A DNA stretch of 64,000 nt from an archaeon. Lineage in GTDB: Archaea; Thermoproteota; Nitrososphaeria; Nitrososphaerales; UBA183. The stretch is taken from the NCBI GenBank assembly GCA_021788415.1, contig JAJYKR010000001.1:62001-126000 (forward strand). The letters are read 5' to 3'. Of the stretch, positions 56,867-64,000 are shown one piece after another. The notes below the pieces were generated by a model, which was not told the DNA's origin, searched no databases, and was given only the letters and a program-made list of their open reading frames with translations. Made by a program: the position numbers and the translations under genes. Every line of letters starts with the position of its first letter. Within the stretch, counting starts at the first letter, position 1.

Positions 56867-58108
56867 ATGTCACAGGCAAACCCCAAGGAAACTAAGATGG
56901 TAAAGGTCTCTGAAGAAACACACGGGAAGCTGAAGGCAATGGCGAAGTACCAGGAGACCATGGATAACGTCATAGCCCGGCTGGCGACTCAGGCGAAGGG
57001 GCTTGAAGACGTCGTCGCCGGGAAGAGCTCGATCACCTTCATCGACGGCCACGAAGGGCGACTGCTCTACCGCGGCTATGACATCGCGGACCTCACGGCC
57101 CACTCCAACTACGAGGAGACGACGTACCTGCTCTGGAACGGCCACCTCCCGACCGTGAACGACCTGAAGTCGTTCAGCGAGGAGCTCGGCGCGAAGCGCG
57201 AGATACCGCGCGAGCTGGTCTCGATCCTCACCACCCTACCGCAGAACTGCGACACGATGGACGCGCTGAGGGTCGGGGTAGCCGCCCTGGGAGTCTTCGA
57301 CGACCCGATGTACTCGCAGCAGGAGAGGGCTATGTCGATAGCGGCCAAGATGGGGACCATAGTGGCGGCGATCCACAGGCATAAGCACGGGCAGGCGGTG
57401 GTCGCGCCCCGCGAAGACCTCTCCTTCGCGACCAATTTCCTCTACATGGTGTCGGGCAAGGTCCCGTCTGAGGAGGATGCGAGGCTGATGGACGTACTCT
57501 TGATACTCCACGCCGACCACGAGTTCAACGCGTCGACCTTCACCGCAAGGATAATCGCTTCGACTCTTTCAGACATCTACTCTGCCGTCACCGGCGCGGT
57601 GGGGGCGCTCAAGGGCCCGCTCCACGGGGGCGCCAATGAGAAGGTGGTCGAGATGACCGCCGAGATCGGCTCCCCGGCCAACGTAGACGCGTACATCCGC
57701 GGAAAGCTTGCGAGCAAGGTGAAGATCAACGGCTTCGGCCACAGGGTCTACAAGACCATGGACCCGAGGGCGAAGATACTCAGCGACATGGCGGCGCACT
57801 TCGTCAGGACACAGAAGGAGAAGGAGTCGCTGGAGATTATCAAGGGGACCGAGGCCATACTTCTGAAGGAGAAGAACCTCCACCCCAACGTCGACCTCTT
57901 CTCGGGCTTGGCGCTGAACCATGTAGGGGTGCCCGCATATCTGTTCACCCCCGTGTTCGCCGTGGGCCGTGCCCCCGGTTGGCTCGCACACGTCTTGGAG
58001 CAGTACGCCGACAACAGGATAATCAGGCCGATCTCGGACTACGTCGGGCCGCAGCTCACGGCCTACGCCCCCATCGAGACCCGAAGCCCCAAGAGGTCGA
58101 GAACTTGA
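56867..58108 (+). CDS. gltA: Citrate synthase with N-terminal ribbon-helix-helix-like domain
   Basis: A 413-residue enzyme that condenses acetyl-CoA with oxaloacetate. The catalytic body starts near residue 44 and contains GLEDVVAGKSSITFIDGHEG, LHADHEFNASTFTARIIAS with the active-site His, GPLHGGANEKVVEM and the C-terminal GRAPGWLAHVLEQY. Residues 10-42, KMVKVSEETHGKLKAMAKYQ then ETMDNVIARLAT, look like an archaeal CopG/VapB-type ribbon-helix-helix. The start is ATG at 56867, leaderless from TAAATAC. The inverted repeat next to the start makes autoregulation plausible. Starting later, at Met25, would remove half of the extension. The CBS gene overlaps its stop. Confidence 0.93.
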   Translation: MSQANPKETKMVKVSEETHGKLKAMAKYQETMDNVIARLATQAKGLEDVVAGKSSITFIDGHEGRLLYRGYDIADLTAHSNYEETTYLLWNGHLPTVNDLKSFSEELGAKREIPRELVSILTTLPQNCDTMDALRVGVAALGVFDDPMYSQQERAMSIAAKMGTIVAAIHRHKHGQAVVAPREDLSFATNFLYMVSGKVPSEEDARLMDVLLILHADHEFNASTFTARIIASTLSDIYSAVTGAVGALKGPLHGGANEKVVEMTAEIGSPANVDAYIRGKLASKVKINGFGHRVYKTMDPRAKILSDMAAHFVRTQKEKESLEIIKGTEAILLKEKNLHPNVDLFSGLALNHVGVPAYLFTPVFAVGRAPGWLAHVLEQYADNRIIRPISDYVGPQLTAYAPIETRSPKRSRT

Positions 58109-58530
58109 GGGTCGAGGCCCTGGTCAAGCGCAGTCCGGTGACCATAAGCCCCGGCGCCACCATAAAGCAGGCTGCAGAAGTGTTCGCCAGGGAGAAGATC
58201 GGCCTGCTGGTCGTCGCGTCTTCGGTCAGCCCGGTCCGAGCCCAGGCCGTCCTCTCAGAAAGGGACGTGGTCAGGGCGGTCGCCAAGGGGGTCGCCCTCT
58301 CGGGGCGACTGGACGCCGTGTCGACGAAGAAGCTAATCAGCGTCAAACGCTCGGACAGGCCATCGACCGCAGTGAGACTGATGACGGACAACGGGATAAG
58401 GCATCTCGTGGTGGAGAACGACGATGGGACCCTGTTTGGTGTGCTGTCCATCAAGGACTTCTTCCGCGAAAACAAGCTCATCAACGCGTTTCTCAAGGAA
58501 GAAGACGAAGAGGTCCACGGCGTCGACTAG
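58105..58530 (+). CDS. Twin CBS-domain protein
   Basis: A 141-residue protein made of two CBS motifs: VTISPGATIKQAAEVFAREK with AVLSERDVVRAVAKG, and VKRSDRPSTAVRLMTDNGIR with VLSIKDFFRENKL. CBS pairs bind AMP, ATP or SAM. The TTG at 58105 overlaps the citrate synthase stop as TTGA, indicating translational coupling. The product may sense energy charge for the same metabolic step. No catalytic domain is attached. Confidence 0.88.
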   Translation: MRVEALVKRSPVTISPGATIKQAAEVFAREKIGLLVVASSVSPVRAQAVLSERDVVRAVAKGVALSGRLDAVSTKKLISVKRSDRPSTAVRLMTDNGIRHLVVENDDGTLFGVLSIKDFFRENKLINAFLKEEDEEVHGVD

Positions 58531-59064
58531 GCCCCAGGGCGGGCATGGTTCTTCCGCCGCAGGGAGTCCAAGGGAGATTCCCCGGAAGGCCGAGGGAGCC
58601 TGCGGCGTCCAGTTCCTTCGTCAGGGGAGCCAGGGCAGGTGAGCCCGAGCCCGCGAGAAGACCTTCAGCGCGCCCAGGGCCGCTGAGGCTGACCCCCCTG
58701 ATGGATGTAAGGGCGAGGGCGAAGGCAACAGCCGCCTCGACCGCGAGAGCCGGGACCTCCACCAGACATGGAGGGAGTCGAATCCCAGCACTCGGATCCC
58801 TCCACGCGTAGGTTGGATCGCCGTGGTCGGTATGCCGAAGAGGTCGCCTTTCACGCACCGTTCGGCGAGAGGGGTCCGAAGACCTCCCACTTCTCGACCA
58901 TGAGACACCCGTCGCTGACCGCCTCCGTCCCCCGTACGCCTTGGCAAGAGACTGAGCCTCTATGGCTTGCGCAACCAGGAGAGACGTCTTCGGGCATGCA
59001 TTTCCATTGGGCGCCCCGGAGATGTCTCCGCCACCCCACCAATCTTAAATAACGTAAAGAGGTC
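58531..59064. other. 534-base gap without a supported gene
   Basis: Frames on both strands are Arg/Pro/Ser-rich with no homology I can name. The right end holds TCTTAAATAA (59043-59052), the TATA-like box for nuoA. No tRNA, hairpin-T-tract or repeat was recognised. A structured RNA cannot be excluded by eye. Confidence 0.45.
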
Positions 59065-59448
59065 GTGAACCCTGAAATGGCTCTCTTCGGGGACATCGGG
59101 ACAATCTTCGTCATGGCCCTCGTCGCCGTAGGGCTCACGGGGATGGTCATAATCCTCCCGCGCCTCTTCGCGCCTAGGCGGCCCAACCCCATCAAGAGCC
59201 TCCCCTTTGAGGCTGGTCAGGTCCCCCAGGGCGCCGGGAAGATGCACTTCATGATGCAGTACTACGCCTACTTACTCATGTTCATAGTGTTCGACGTCCT
59301 TTCGATGTTCCTCTATGCCTGGGCGTCGGCCTACAAGCCGCTCGCCCTTGGACTGACGTCCGACTGGACAGTGACGCTCTTCATGGGTATGCTCTTCATC
59401 CCCATGGGTTTCGCCCTCGTACTCGCGGGGAAGAGGGAGCTTTGGTAG
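59065..59448 (+). CDS. nuoA: Complex I subunit NuoA (ND3)
   Basis: A 127-residue protein with three transmembrane helices. The conserved loop and helix [19 protein letters not shown] and [20 protein letters not shown] (Glu/Asp pair) identify NuoA. GTG at 59065 is used here; the ATG at 59077 fits the leaderless spacing from TCTTAAATAA better and is a strong alternative. It opens the peripheral-arm operon nuoABCD, separate from nuoH-N. Its last seven bases overlap nuoB. Confidence 0.93.
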   Translation: MNPEMALFGDIGTIFVMALVAVGLTGMVIILPRLFAPRRPNPIKSLPFEAGQVPQGAGKMHFMMQYYAYLLMFIVFDVLSMFLYAWASAYKPLALGLTSDWTVTLFMGMLFIPMGFALVLAGKRELW

Positions 59449-61196
59449 CCGCGCAGCAACAGAAGACCGGGAGCTTCCAGGTCCTCGTAGGCAAGATAGA
59501 CGACGTACTCCAGTACGCCATCGGAGACCCGCTGCGCTACCTTGCCAACTGGGGACGCCTCTATTCCCTCTGGCCCGTGCACCTCGAAACGGCCTGCTGC
59601 TCAGTCGAGGTCGGGGCGGCCGCCGGTTCGAGATTCGACATAGAGCGCTTCGGCACGCTGGAGGCGTTCGGCTCGCTCCGCGCCTGCGACCTCATCATAG
59701 TCATGGGGACCGTGACGAGGAAGCTGGCCCCGAGACTGAAGCTCATCTACGACCAGATGGCGGAGCCGAAGTGGACCATTGCCATGGGCGCTTGTCTTCG
59801 GGGCGATTCGCTGGTCTACACACCCAACGGCGTCAAACGAATCGACGGCGTGGGTCCCGGGGAGCTCGTTCTTACCTACGACGAGCAACGCAAGAGGGTG
59901 ATCACCGGCCAGGTGGTGGCCAACAAGGACCAGGGGAGTAAGGACGTGTGGAGGCTCCGCGCAGGTGCCTATGAGTTGGTGGCCACGGAGGACCATCCCT
60001 TCGCGGTTTACGAGCGGACGCTCTCGCGGAGGTGGATCACCTACCAGTCTGTACTCGGATTGCTCGAAGAGGGATTCACACTGCGAGAAATCGCTCCGTT
60101 GGTGGGAGAAAGTGCCAAGACTCTCTCCAATTGGAGACGGCATCCCCCAGCCCAATTCGGGCTGGATATAGTGTGGAAGCGCTTCAATCAGGTGAAGGAA
60201 GGCGATTTGCTGGGAACATTCGCCGCGCCCGTCATAGATACGCCCTACAATATCAATCGCTCACACGATGGAGGGCTGAGGAACAAGGTCAGAGTCTCAC
60301 GGTCCGCGGACGATAATCTCGCGTGGCTTGCGGGCCTCCACCCTGGAGACGGCTGGAGCGCGGGGCCACGAGGAGCCTCCTCCCAAACGGGGGAAGACTT
60401 GTCAAGGCGGCATCTCTCTCAGGGAGCGAACGGGTCGTTTGCAGTGGGTGCCTGGGCGACTCGCCAGGCCGAGACTCAGCCCGAGGCGGCCTCTGGAGCG
60501 TCCGAGCAGTCGCTTCTCCCTCGCGGCGGTGTCCGTTCCAAGCGCGTCCCCGGTTGGGTCTACCCCCTGCCCTCGACTTCTGTCTACGGCTTCCTCGCCG
60601 GCCTGATTGAATCCGATGGCAGCGTGGAGGAGCAGGGTTCCGCCCAACTAAGCTCAGACAACTACGATCTGATGCGTGACGTCGTCGAACTCTGCCACTA
60701 CCGCGGCATACGCGTCGGCGGCGTCTTCGAGAAGGAGAAAGGGGATATCCTGAAAGAAAGGTACCTCGAAGCGAAAGAATACGCAGTTTCATTCCCCGCC
60801 GAAACTGTGGCGAAGCTCCCACTGCACAGACCTGGTTACCAAAGTCGGACAAAGCGTGGCTCCCGTTCATTCGACGGCAGATCTCTCCTCAAGACCAATC
60901 ACCCAGGAATCGCCCTCCAGAGGGTCACCTCTATCATCCCCCGAGGAAGAGAGCAGGTCTACGACATCGAGGTGGAGGGCCACCACAACTACTTCGCCAA
61001 CGGTGAGCTGGTCCACAACTGCTCGATCACCGGCGGACTCTACTTCGACTCCTACAACGTCCTCAGGGGCATCGACGACATCATACCGGTAGACGTGTAC
61101 GTCCCAGGCTGCCCTCCGAGGGCCGAGGCACTGATTCAGGGGATAGTGCTTTTGCAAGAGAAGATCAGACGGATGCCGACCCTTGGCGGCCGGTGA
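59442..61196 (+). CDS. nuoB: Complex I subunit NuoB with an intein
   Basis: A 584-residue precursor. Removal of the 409-residue intein leaves 175 residues, normal for NuoB, which carries the terminal N2 [4Fe-4S] cluster next to the quinone. Its ligands are the tandem cysteines in LETACCSVE, the cysteine of MGA-CSITGG, and [11 protein letters not shown]. The intein sits before the third of these. TTG at 59442 overlaps nuoA. The GTG of nuoC overlaps its stop. Confidence 0.95.
   Translation: MVAAQQQKTGSFQVLVGKIDDVLQYAIGDPLRYLANWGRLYSLWPVHLETACCSVEVGAAAGSRFDIERFGTLEAFGSLRACDLIIVMGTVTRKLAPRLKLIYDQMAEPKWTIAMGACLRGDSLVYTPNGVKRIDGVGPGELVLTYDEQRKRVITGQVVANKDQGSKDVWRLRAGAYELVATEDHPFAVYERTLSRRWITYQSVLGLLEEGFTLREIAPLVGESAKTLSNWRRHPPAQFGLDIVWKRFNQVKEGDLLGTFAAPVIDTPYNINRSHDGGLRNKVRVSRSADDNLAWLAGLHPGDGWSAGPRGASSQTGEDLSRRHLSQGANGSFAVGAWATRQAETQPEAASGASEQSLLPRGGVRSKRVPGWVYPLPSTSVYGFLAGLIESDGSVEEQGSAQLSSDNYDLMRDVVELCHYRGIRVGGVFEKEKGDILKERYLEAKEYAVSFPAETVAKLPLHRPGYQSRTKRGSRSFDGRSLLKTNHPGIALQRVTSIIPRGREQVYDIEVEGHHNYFANGELVHNCSITGGLYFDSYNVLRGIDDIIPVDVYVPGCPPRAEALIQGIVLLQEKIRRMPTLGGR
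59793..61019 (+). mobile_element. Intein in NuoB (409 aa) with LAGLIDADG endonuclease and HTH-like insert
   Basis: It begins with Cys1 in [17 protein letters not shown] and ends with FANGELVHN before the extein Cys at 61020. Block B is [12 protein letters not shown] and block F is [13 protein letters not shown]. Endonuclease motifs are [13 protein letters not shown] (near 60319) and [14 protein letters not shown] (near 60592). The stretch between them is low in complexity and may be decayed. Between block B and the endonuclease a helix-turn-helix-like segment, [20 protein letters not shown], is inserted. All splicing residues are present. Confidence 0.95.
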
Positions 61197-61789
61197 AGCA
61201 CAAAATGAGCAAAGAGAGCGAGCCTGCCAAGCCAGCTTCACCTCCGCTCTCCGCCCCCACGCAGCCGGCTAAGCCTGCGACCCCGTCTCCCCCCGCTGCG
61301 GCTTCCGCCCCCGCGCCGAGTCCGGATCTGGACAGGGCGAAGGCCCTCGCCACAAGGATAACGTCGAGTCAACCCACAGCGAAGGTCGAGTGGATGAAGC
61401 CACGGCGCCTGAAGGTCTCCGCCTCTCCGAACACGATCAAGGACGTGGCCCTCTTCGCCCGGGACTCGCTCGGATTCAATCACATCAGCGCGGTCAGCGG
61501 AGTCGACTGGATCGCGAAGAATGAGCTGGAAGTGATCTACTTCGTGGGATCCACGACCCACGGTCAGGAGGACTTCGTCCTTGCCGTTTCCGAGAGGATC
61601 CCCCGGGACAACCCCGTAGTCCCGACCCTGATCGGGGTATGGAAGGGCGCGGAGTACCAGGAGAGGGAGACGCACGAGATGTTCGGGATAAACTTCCAGG
61701 GGCACCCCGACCAGAGCCACCTCTTCCTCCCCGAAGACTGGAACGACCTCCCTCCCCTCCGCAAGGACTACGTATCGCCGGGGAGATGA
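61193..61789 (+). CDS. nuoC: Complex I subunit NuoC (30 kDa)
   Basis: A 198-residue protein. The first 45 residues are a Pro/Ala/Ser-rich linker ([20 protein letters not shown]) not found in most NuoC. The conserved body then includes [12 protein letters not shown] and the diagnostic [22 protein letters not shown] at 61193 overlaps the nuoB stop; ATG at 61205 is an alternative. NuoC binds NuoD and NuoB in the peripheral arm. It is not fused to NuoD here. Confidence 0.93.
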   Translation: MKHKMSKESEPAKPASPPLSAPTQPAKPATPSPPAAASAPAPSPDLDRAKALATRITSSQPTAKVEWMKPRRLKVSASPNTIKDVALFARDSLGFNHISAVSGVDWIAKNELEVIYFVGSTTHGQEDFVLAVSERIPRDNPVVPTLIGVWKGAEYQERETHEMFGINFQGHPDQSHLFLPEDWNDLPPLRKDYVSPGR

Positions 61790-61793
61790 GCCG

Positions 61794-62912
61794 ATGACCC
61801 TCGAAGCGGAGTACTCGCCCGACGCCGACAGGATCATGGCCGTTTCGCTCGGCCCGCAGCATCCTGGGGCCGGTCATTTCCGCATCAGGCTCTGGCTGGA
61901 TGGAGACTACGTGGTCAAGGCTTTGCCCGACCCCGGGTACGTTCACCGGGGGGAGGAGAAGATGGCGGAGTACAGGAACTACACCCAGAACGTCCCGCAC
62001 CTCGAGCGGCCGGTGATACTCGACAGCTCGAACATACTCTTCGCCTACTCGCTGGCGGTCGACGAGCTCATGAGCAGCAAGGTCCCCCCTCGGGCCCAGT
62101 ACCTCAGGGTCATAATGTCCGAGATCAACCGCATCATCTCACACATGTACTTCGTTGCCATCCAGGGGCTCTTCCTGGGCCACACCACGATGATCACCTG
62201 GTGCATGGGTGACAGGGACTTCTGGATCGACCTCGCCGAAAGGATAGCAGGCGCGAGGGTGACCTTCGCCTACATCATTCCAGGAGGGGTGAGGAACGAT
62301 ATCCCGGAGTTCGCCATAGAGAAGGGGCTCAACACCTGCGACTGGTTCGAGAAACGCATGGATGAGTACGAGAAAATATTCTTCGAAAACCCTATGGTCC
62401 ACCAGAGGTCAGACCGCGTGGGTGTCCTGACCGGGGACGACGCCGTCGCCTTCGGCGCCACCGGGACCGTCGCTCGGGCCTCCGGCCTCACTTTCGACGT
62501 GAGGAAGGACGAGCCCTACAGCTCCTACTCCGACTTCGAGTTCAAGACGCCGGTGCTTACCCAGGGGGACTCCTGGGCCCGTGCCTACGTCGCGCTGCTT
62601 GACATGCGCGAGTCGGTCAAGATAATCAGGCAGGCGCTCAAGGGGCTCCCACAGGGGCCGGTGCGTCTCAAGCTCGGACCCCAGCCCAGGGTCCCGGCGG
62701 GGGAAGTGTACGCTCGAACAGAGGCCGCCAGGGGAGAGATGTCGTACCACATAATCAGCGACGGCTCGCCGCGCCCCTACAGGCTGAAGATCGGGGTGCC
62801 CTCTGCGAAGAACCTCAGGGTCTTGCCGCACCTTCTGAAAGGGGTCCACGTGGCAGACATCCCGGTGATATACTGGGGCCTGAACTATTGGCCCGTAGAG
62901 GCAGACCGCTAG
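61794..62912 (+). CDS. nuoD: Complex I subunit NuoD (49 kDa)
   Basis: A 372-residue protein derived from the hydrogenase large subunit, forming the quinone pocket with NuoB. It has SLGPQHPGAGHFRIRLWLDG at the N-terminus, PGYVHRGEEKMAEYRNYTQN, and VIMSEINRIISHMYFVAIQG. The NiFe-ligand cysteines are absent, as expected. ATG at 61794 lies four bases after nuoC. It is the last gene of this operon, and a DMT transporter on the other strand follows. Confidence 0.95.
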   Translation: MTLEAEYSPDADRIMAVSLGPQHPGAGHFRIRLWLDGDYVVKALPDPGYVHRGEEKMAEYRNYTQNVPHLERPVILDSSNILFAYSLAVDELMSSKVPPRAQYLRVIMSEINRIISHMYFVAIQGLFLGHTTMITWCMGDRDFWIDLAERIAGARVTFAYIIPGGVRNDIPEFAIEKGLNTCDWFEKRMDEYEKIFFENPMVHQRSDRVGVLTGDDAVAFGATGTVARASGLTFDVRKDEPYSSYSDFEFKTPVLTQGDSWARAYVALLDMRESVKIIRQALKGLPQGPVRLKLGPQPRVPAGEVYARTEAARGEMSYHIISDGSPRPYRLKIGVPSAKNLRVLPHLLKGVHVADIPVIYWGLNYWPVEADR

Positions 62913-63017
62913 CTCACTCTGAGCTCTGCTTTTGAGACGCAGACAGGTTCAGGGTGTTACAAGGGCACCCATCGTCCAACCTGACCGTCCACAACCGGGT
63001 CAACCGCCCGGGGCTCT

Positions 63018-63950
63018 CTAGGGACGCTTCGCGGGCCCCCCCGCGGGCGCCACGAATGGCTCGGCTTCTGGGGCCCTATCCCCCCTACTGAACAGATACA
63101 CCCCGAACAAGATGAGCACCCCGCCGAAGACCTGAGCCACGGTAATCTGCTCCCCCAGGGCTGCGAGCCCGAAGAACGCCCCGAACAAAGTGGAGGTGGA
63201 CCACACGAGGAGCATCCTGATCGCTCCCAGCCGCTTGACCGCGGCAATGAACATAATCGTCGCCCCCGAGACAGCGAGCGCCAGGAGGACCATGATGGCC
63301 GAAGAGTATGCAGAGAATCCGAAGGGGAACCGCCCGACGAGGAAGAGGGCGGTCAGGGCGCAGCCTCCGATGAGGTTACGGAACTTGCTCAGGAGCGTGG
63401 TGTCGAACCTCTTCGTGGCGAGGACGATTATGTTGTTCTCTACGGCCCACCCAGCCACGGAGCCGAGGATCAGAAGATTCCCGGTCAGCCCCTGGAAGAA
63501 CGCGATGTGGGAGAGATCCAGGTTGGTGGAGACTACCAACAGGCCAGCCACGATGAAGAGCCCCCTGGCTGCCTGTCCACGGCGGAGCCTCTCCCCGAAT
63601 ACAGCGAAGGCGATCACTGTCGTGAACAGCACCTCTCCGTTGGCGAGGAGGGAGGCGTTCACGACGGTGGTCTGGTCGAGTCCCAGGGTGTACATCAGAG
63701 GAGCGAGGCCCGCGCCCACGAGGCCGAAGAACACGAGGTACCGGTAGCTCCCGGGCTCGGGCCTCCTCCTGGGCTGATACAGCAGCAGGATGAGCCCCGA
63801 AAGGAGGAACGTGACGCCGGTGACCACGAGGGGCCCGTTCGTCACGAGCGAGATTTTTGTCAGGGCCGACACCGAACCGGCGCAGATGGACCCCAATATC
63901 GCGTAGAGGTAGCCCCGCCTGGTCTCCGAATCCCTGCCGCTCCGTTCCAA
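63018..63950 (-). CDS. EamA/DMT-superfamily transporter
   Basis: A 310-residue membrane protein with ten helices in two EamA repeats. Repeat 1 includes YLYAILGSICAGSVSALTKI and ends with a helix including LFIVAGLLVVSTNLD. Repeat 2 includes GNLLILGSVAGWAVENNIIV and ends FGGVLILFGVYLFSRGDR. Members export or import small metabolites and the substrate cannot be predicted. TTG start at 63950. A Pro/Ala-rich cytoplasmic tail ends the protein. Confidence 0.88.
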   Translation of the reverse strand: MERSGRDSETRRGYLYAILGSICAGSVSALTKISLVTNGPLVVTGVTFLLSGLILLLYQPRRRPEPGSYRYLVFFGLVGAGLAPLMYTLGLDQTTVVNASLLANGEVLFTTVIAFAVFGERLRRGQAARGLFIVAGLLVVSTNLDLSHIAFFQGLTGNLLILGSVAGWAVENNIIVLATKRFDTTLLSKFRNLIGGCALTALFLVGRFPFGFSAYSSAIMVLLALAVSGATIMFIAAVKRLGAIRMLLVWSTSTLFGAFFGLAALGEQITVAQVFGGVLILFGVYLFSRGDRAPEAEPFVAPAGGPAKRP

Positions 63951-64000
63951 CCGTTCTCGGTACCAGGGCAGGGATGTTCGGGAGTTAACCGTGAGGGCGC

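Noticed and set aside
58545..59000. Frames on both strands in the gap before nuoA
   Set aside because: Composition-driven frames without motifs. A structured RNA was considered, but no conserved SRP or RNase P RNA element could be identified.
1..64000. CRISPR arrays, insertion sequences, prophage, integrase or attachment sites
   Set aside because: No regularly spaced repeats, transposase or integrase frames, or duplicated tRNA 3-prime ends were seen. The only mobile elements supported are the inteins.

Overview
The window is a gene-dense, GC-rich chromosomal segment of an archaeon, most likely a TACK-group (Nitrososphaerota-like) lineage. The evidence is an archaeal A/V-type ATP synthase operon, a complex I without the NADH-oxidising NuoEFG module, aIF1, isoprenoid-lipid genes, five tRNA genes with BHB-type introns and no encoded CCA, and TATA-like boxes about 25-30 nt upstream of many ATG, GTG or TTG starts, which points to widespread leaderless transcription. 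The placement is an inference; no rRNA or ribosomal protein gene is present to fix it. There is no CRISPR array, IS element or prophage. ACS, citrate synthase, proline dehydrogenase, several peptidases and complex I suggest a respiring organism that uses acetate, amino acids or peptides.

Layout. 0-5.4 kb: a membrane protein, a methyltransferase, an AlkZ-like winged-helix protein, two tRNAs and aIF1. 5.4-25 kb: an uninterrupted bioenergetic block, nuoHIJKMLMN followed by the ATP synthase genes K-E-C-F-A-B-D-small ORF-H-I. 25-31 kb: GGPP synthase and an unknown gene fired from one shared TATA box, tRNA-Glu, a second methyltransferase/AlkZ-like pair, a deletion scar fusing two broken genes, and a CDF-like metal transporter. 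31-45 kb: helicase, M19 dipeptidase, serine hydrolase, SDR, radical SAM enzyme, HPr-kinase-like ATPase, TauE plus DUF1634, HAD, LigB-like protein, MBL hydrolase and an M20 peptidase interrupted by an amber codon. 45-58.5 kb: acs, polX, RAM-domain protein, M24 peptidase/proline dehydrogenase divergent pair, ArsR-type regulator, GGT-like protein, DUF4382 protein, AlaX, GGR, citrate synthase and a CBS protein. 59-62.9 kb: nuoABCD, followed by a DMT transporter.

Most unusual features. (1) Complex I is split into two operons about 43 kb apart and carries three inteins, two in NuoI only six extein residues apart and one in NuoB. All three sit immediately before a cysteine that ligates an Fe-S cluster, so cluster assembly depends on protein splicing. 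(2) Citrate synthase has an N-terminal ribbon-helix-helix-like extension, and a perfect GGTAAACC/GGTTTACC inverted repeat lies directly in front of its start codon. This is a candidate self-regulating, DNA-binding metabolic enzyme. (3) tRNA-Asn, tRNA-CAU and tRNA-Glu all carry an extra intron at the same D-loop position, and tRNA-Glu has a second one in the D-arm. (4) NuoK and an MBL hydrolase appear to need CTG and ATT start codons.
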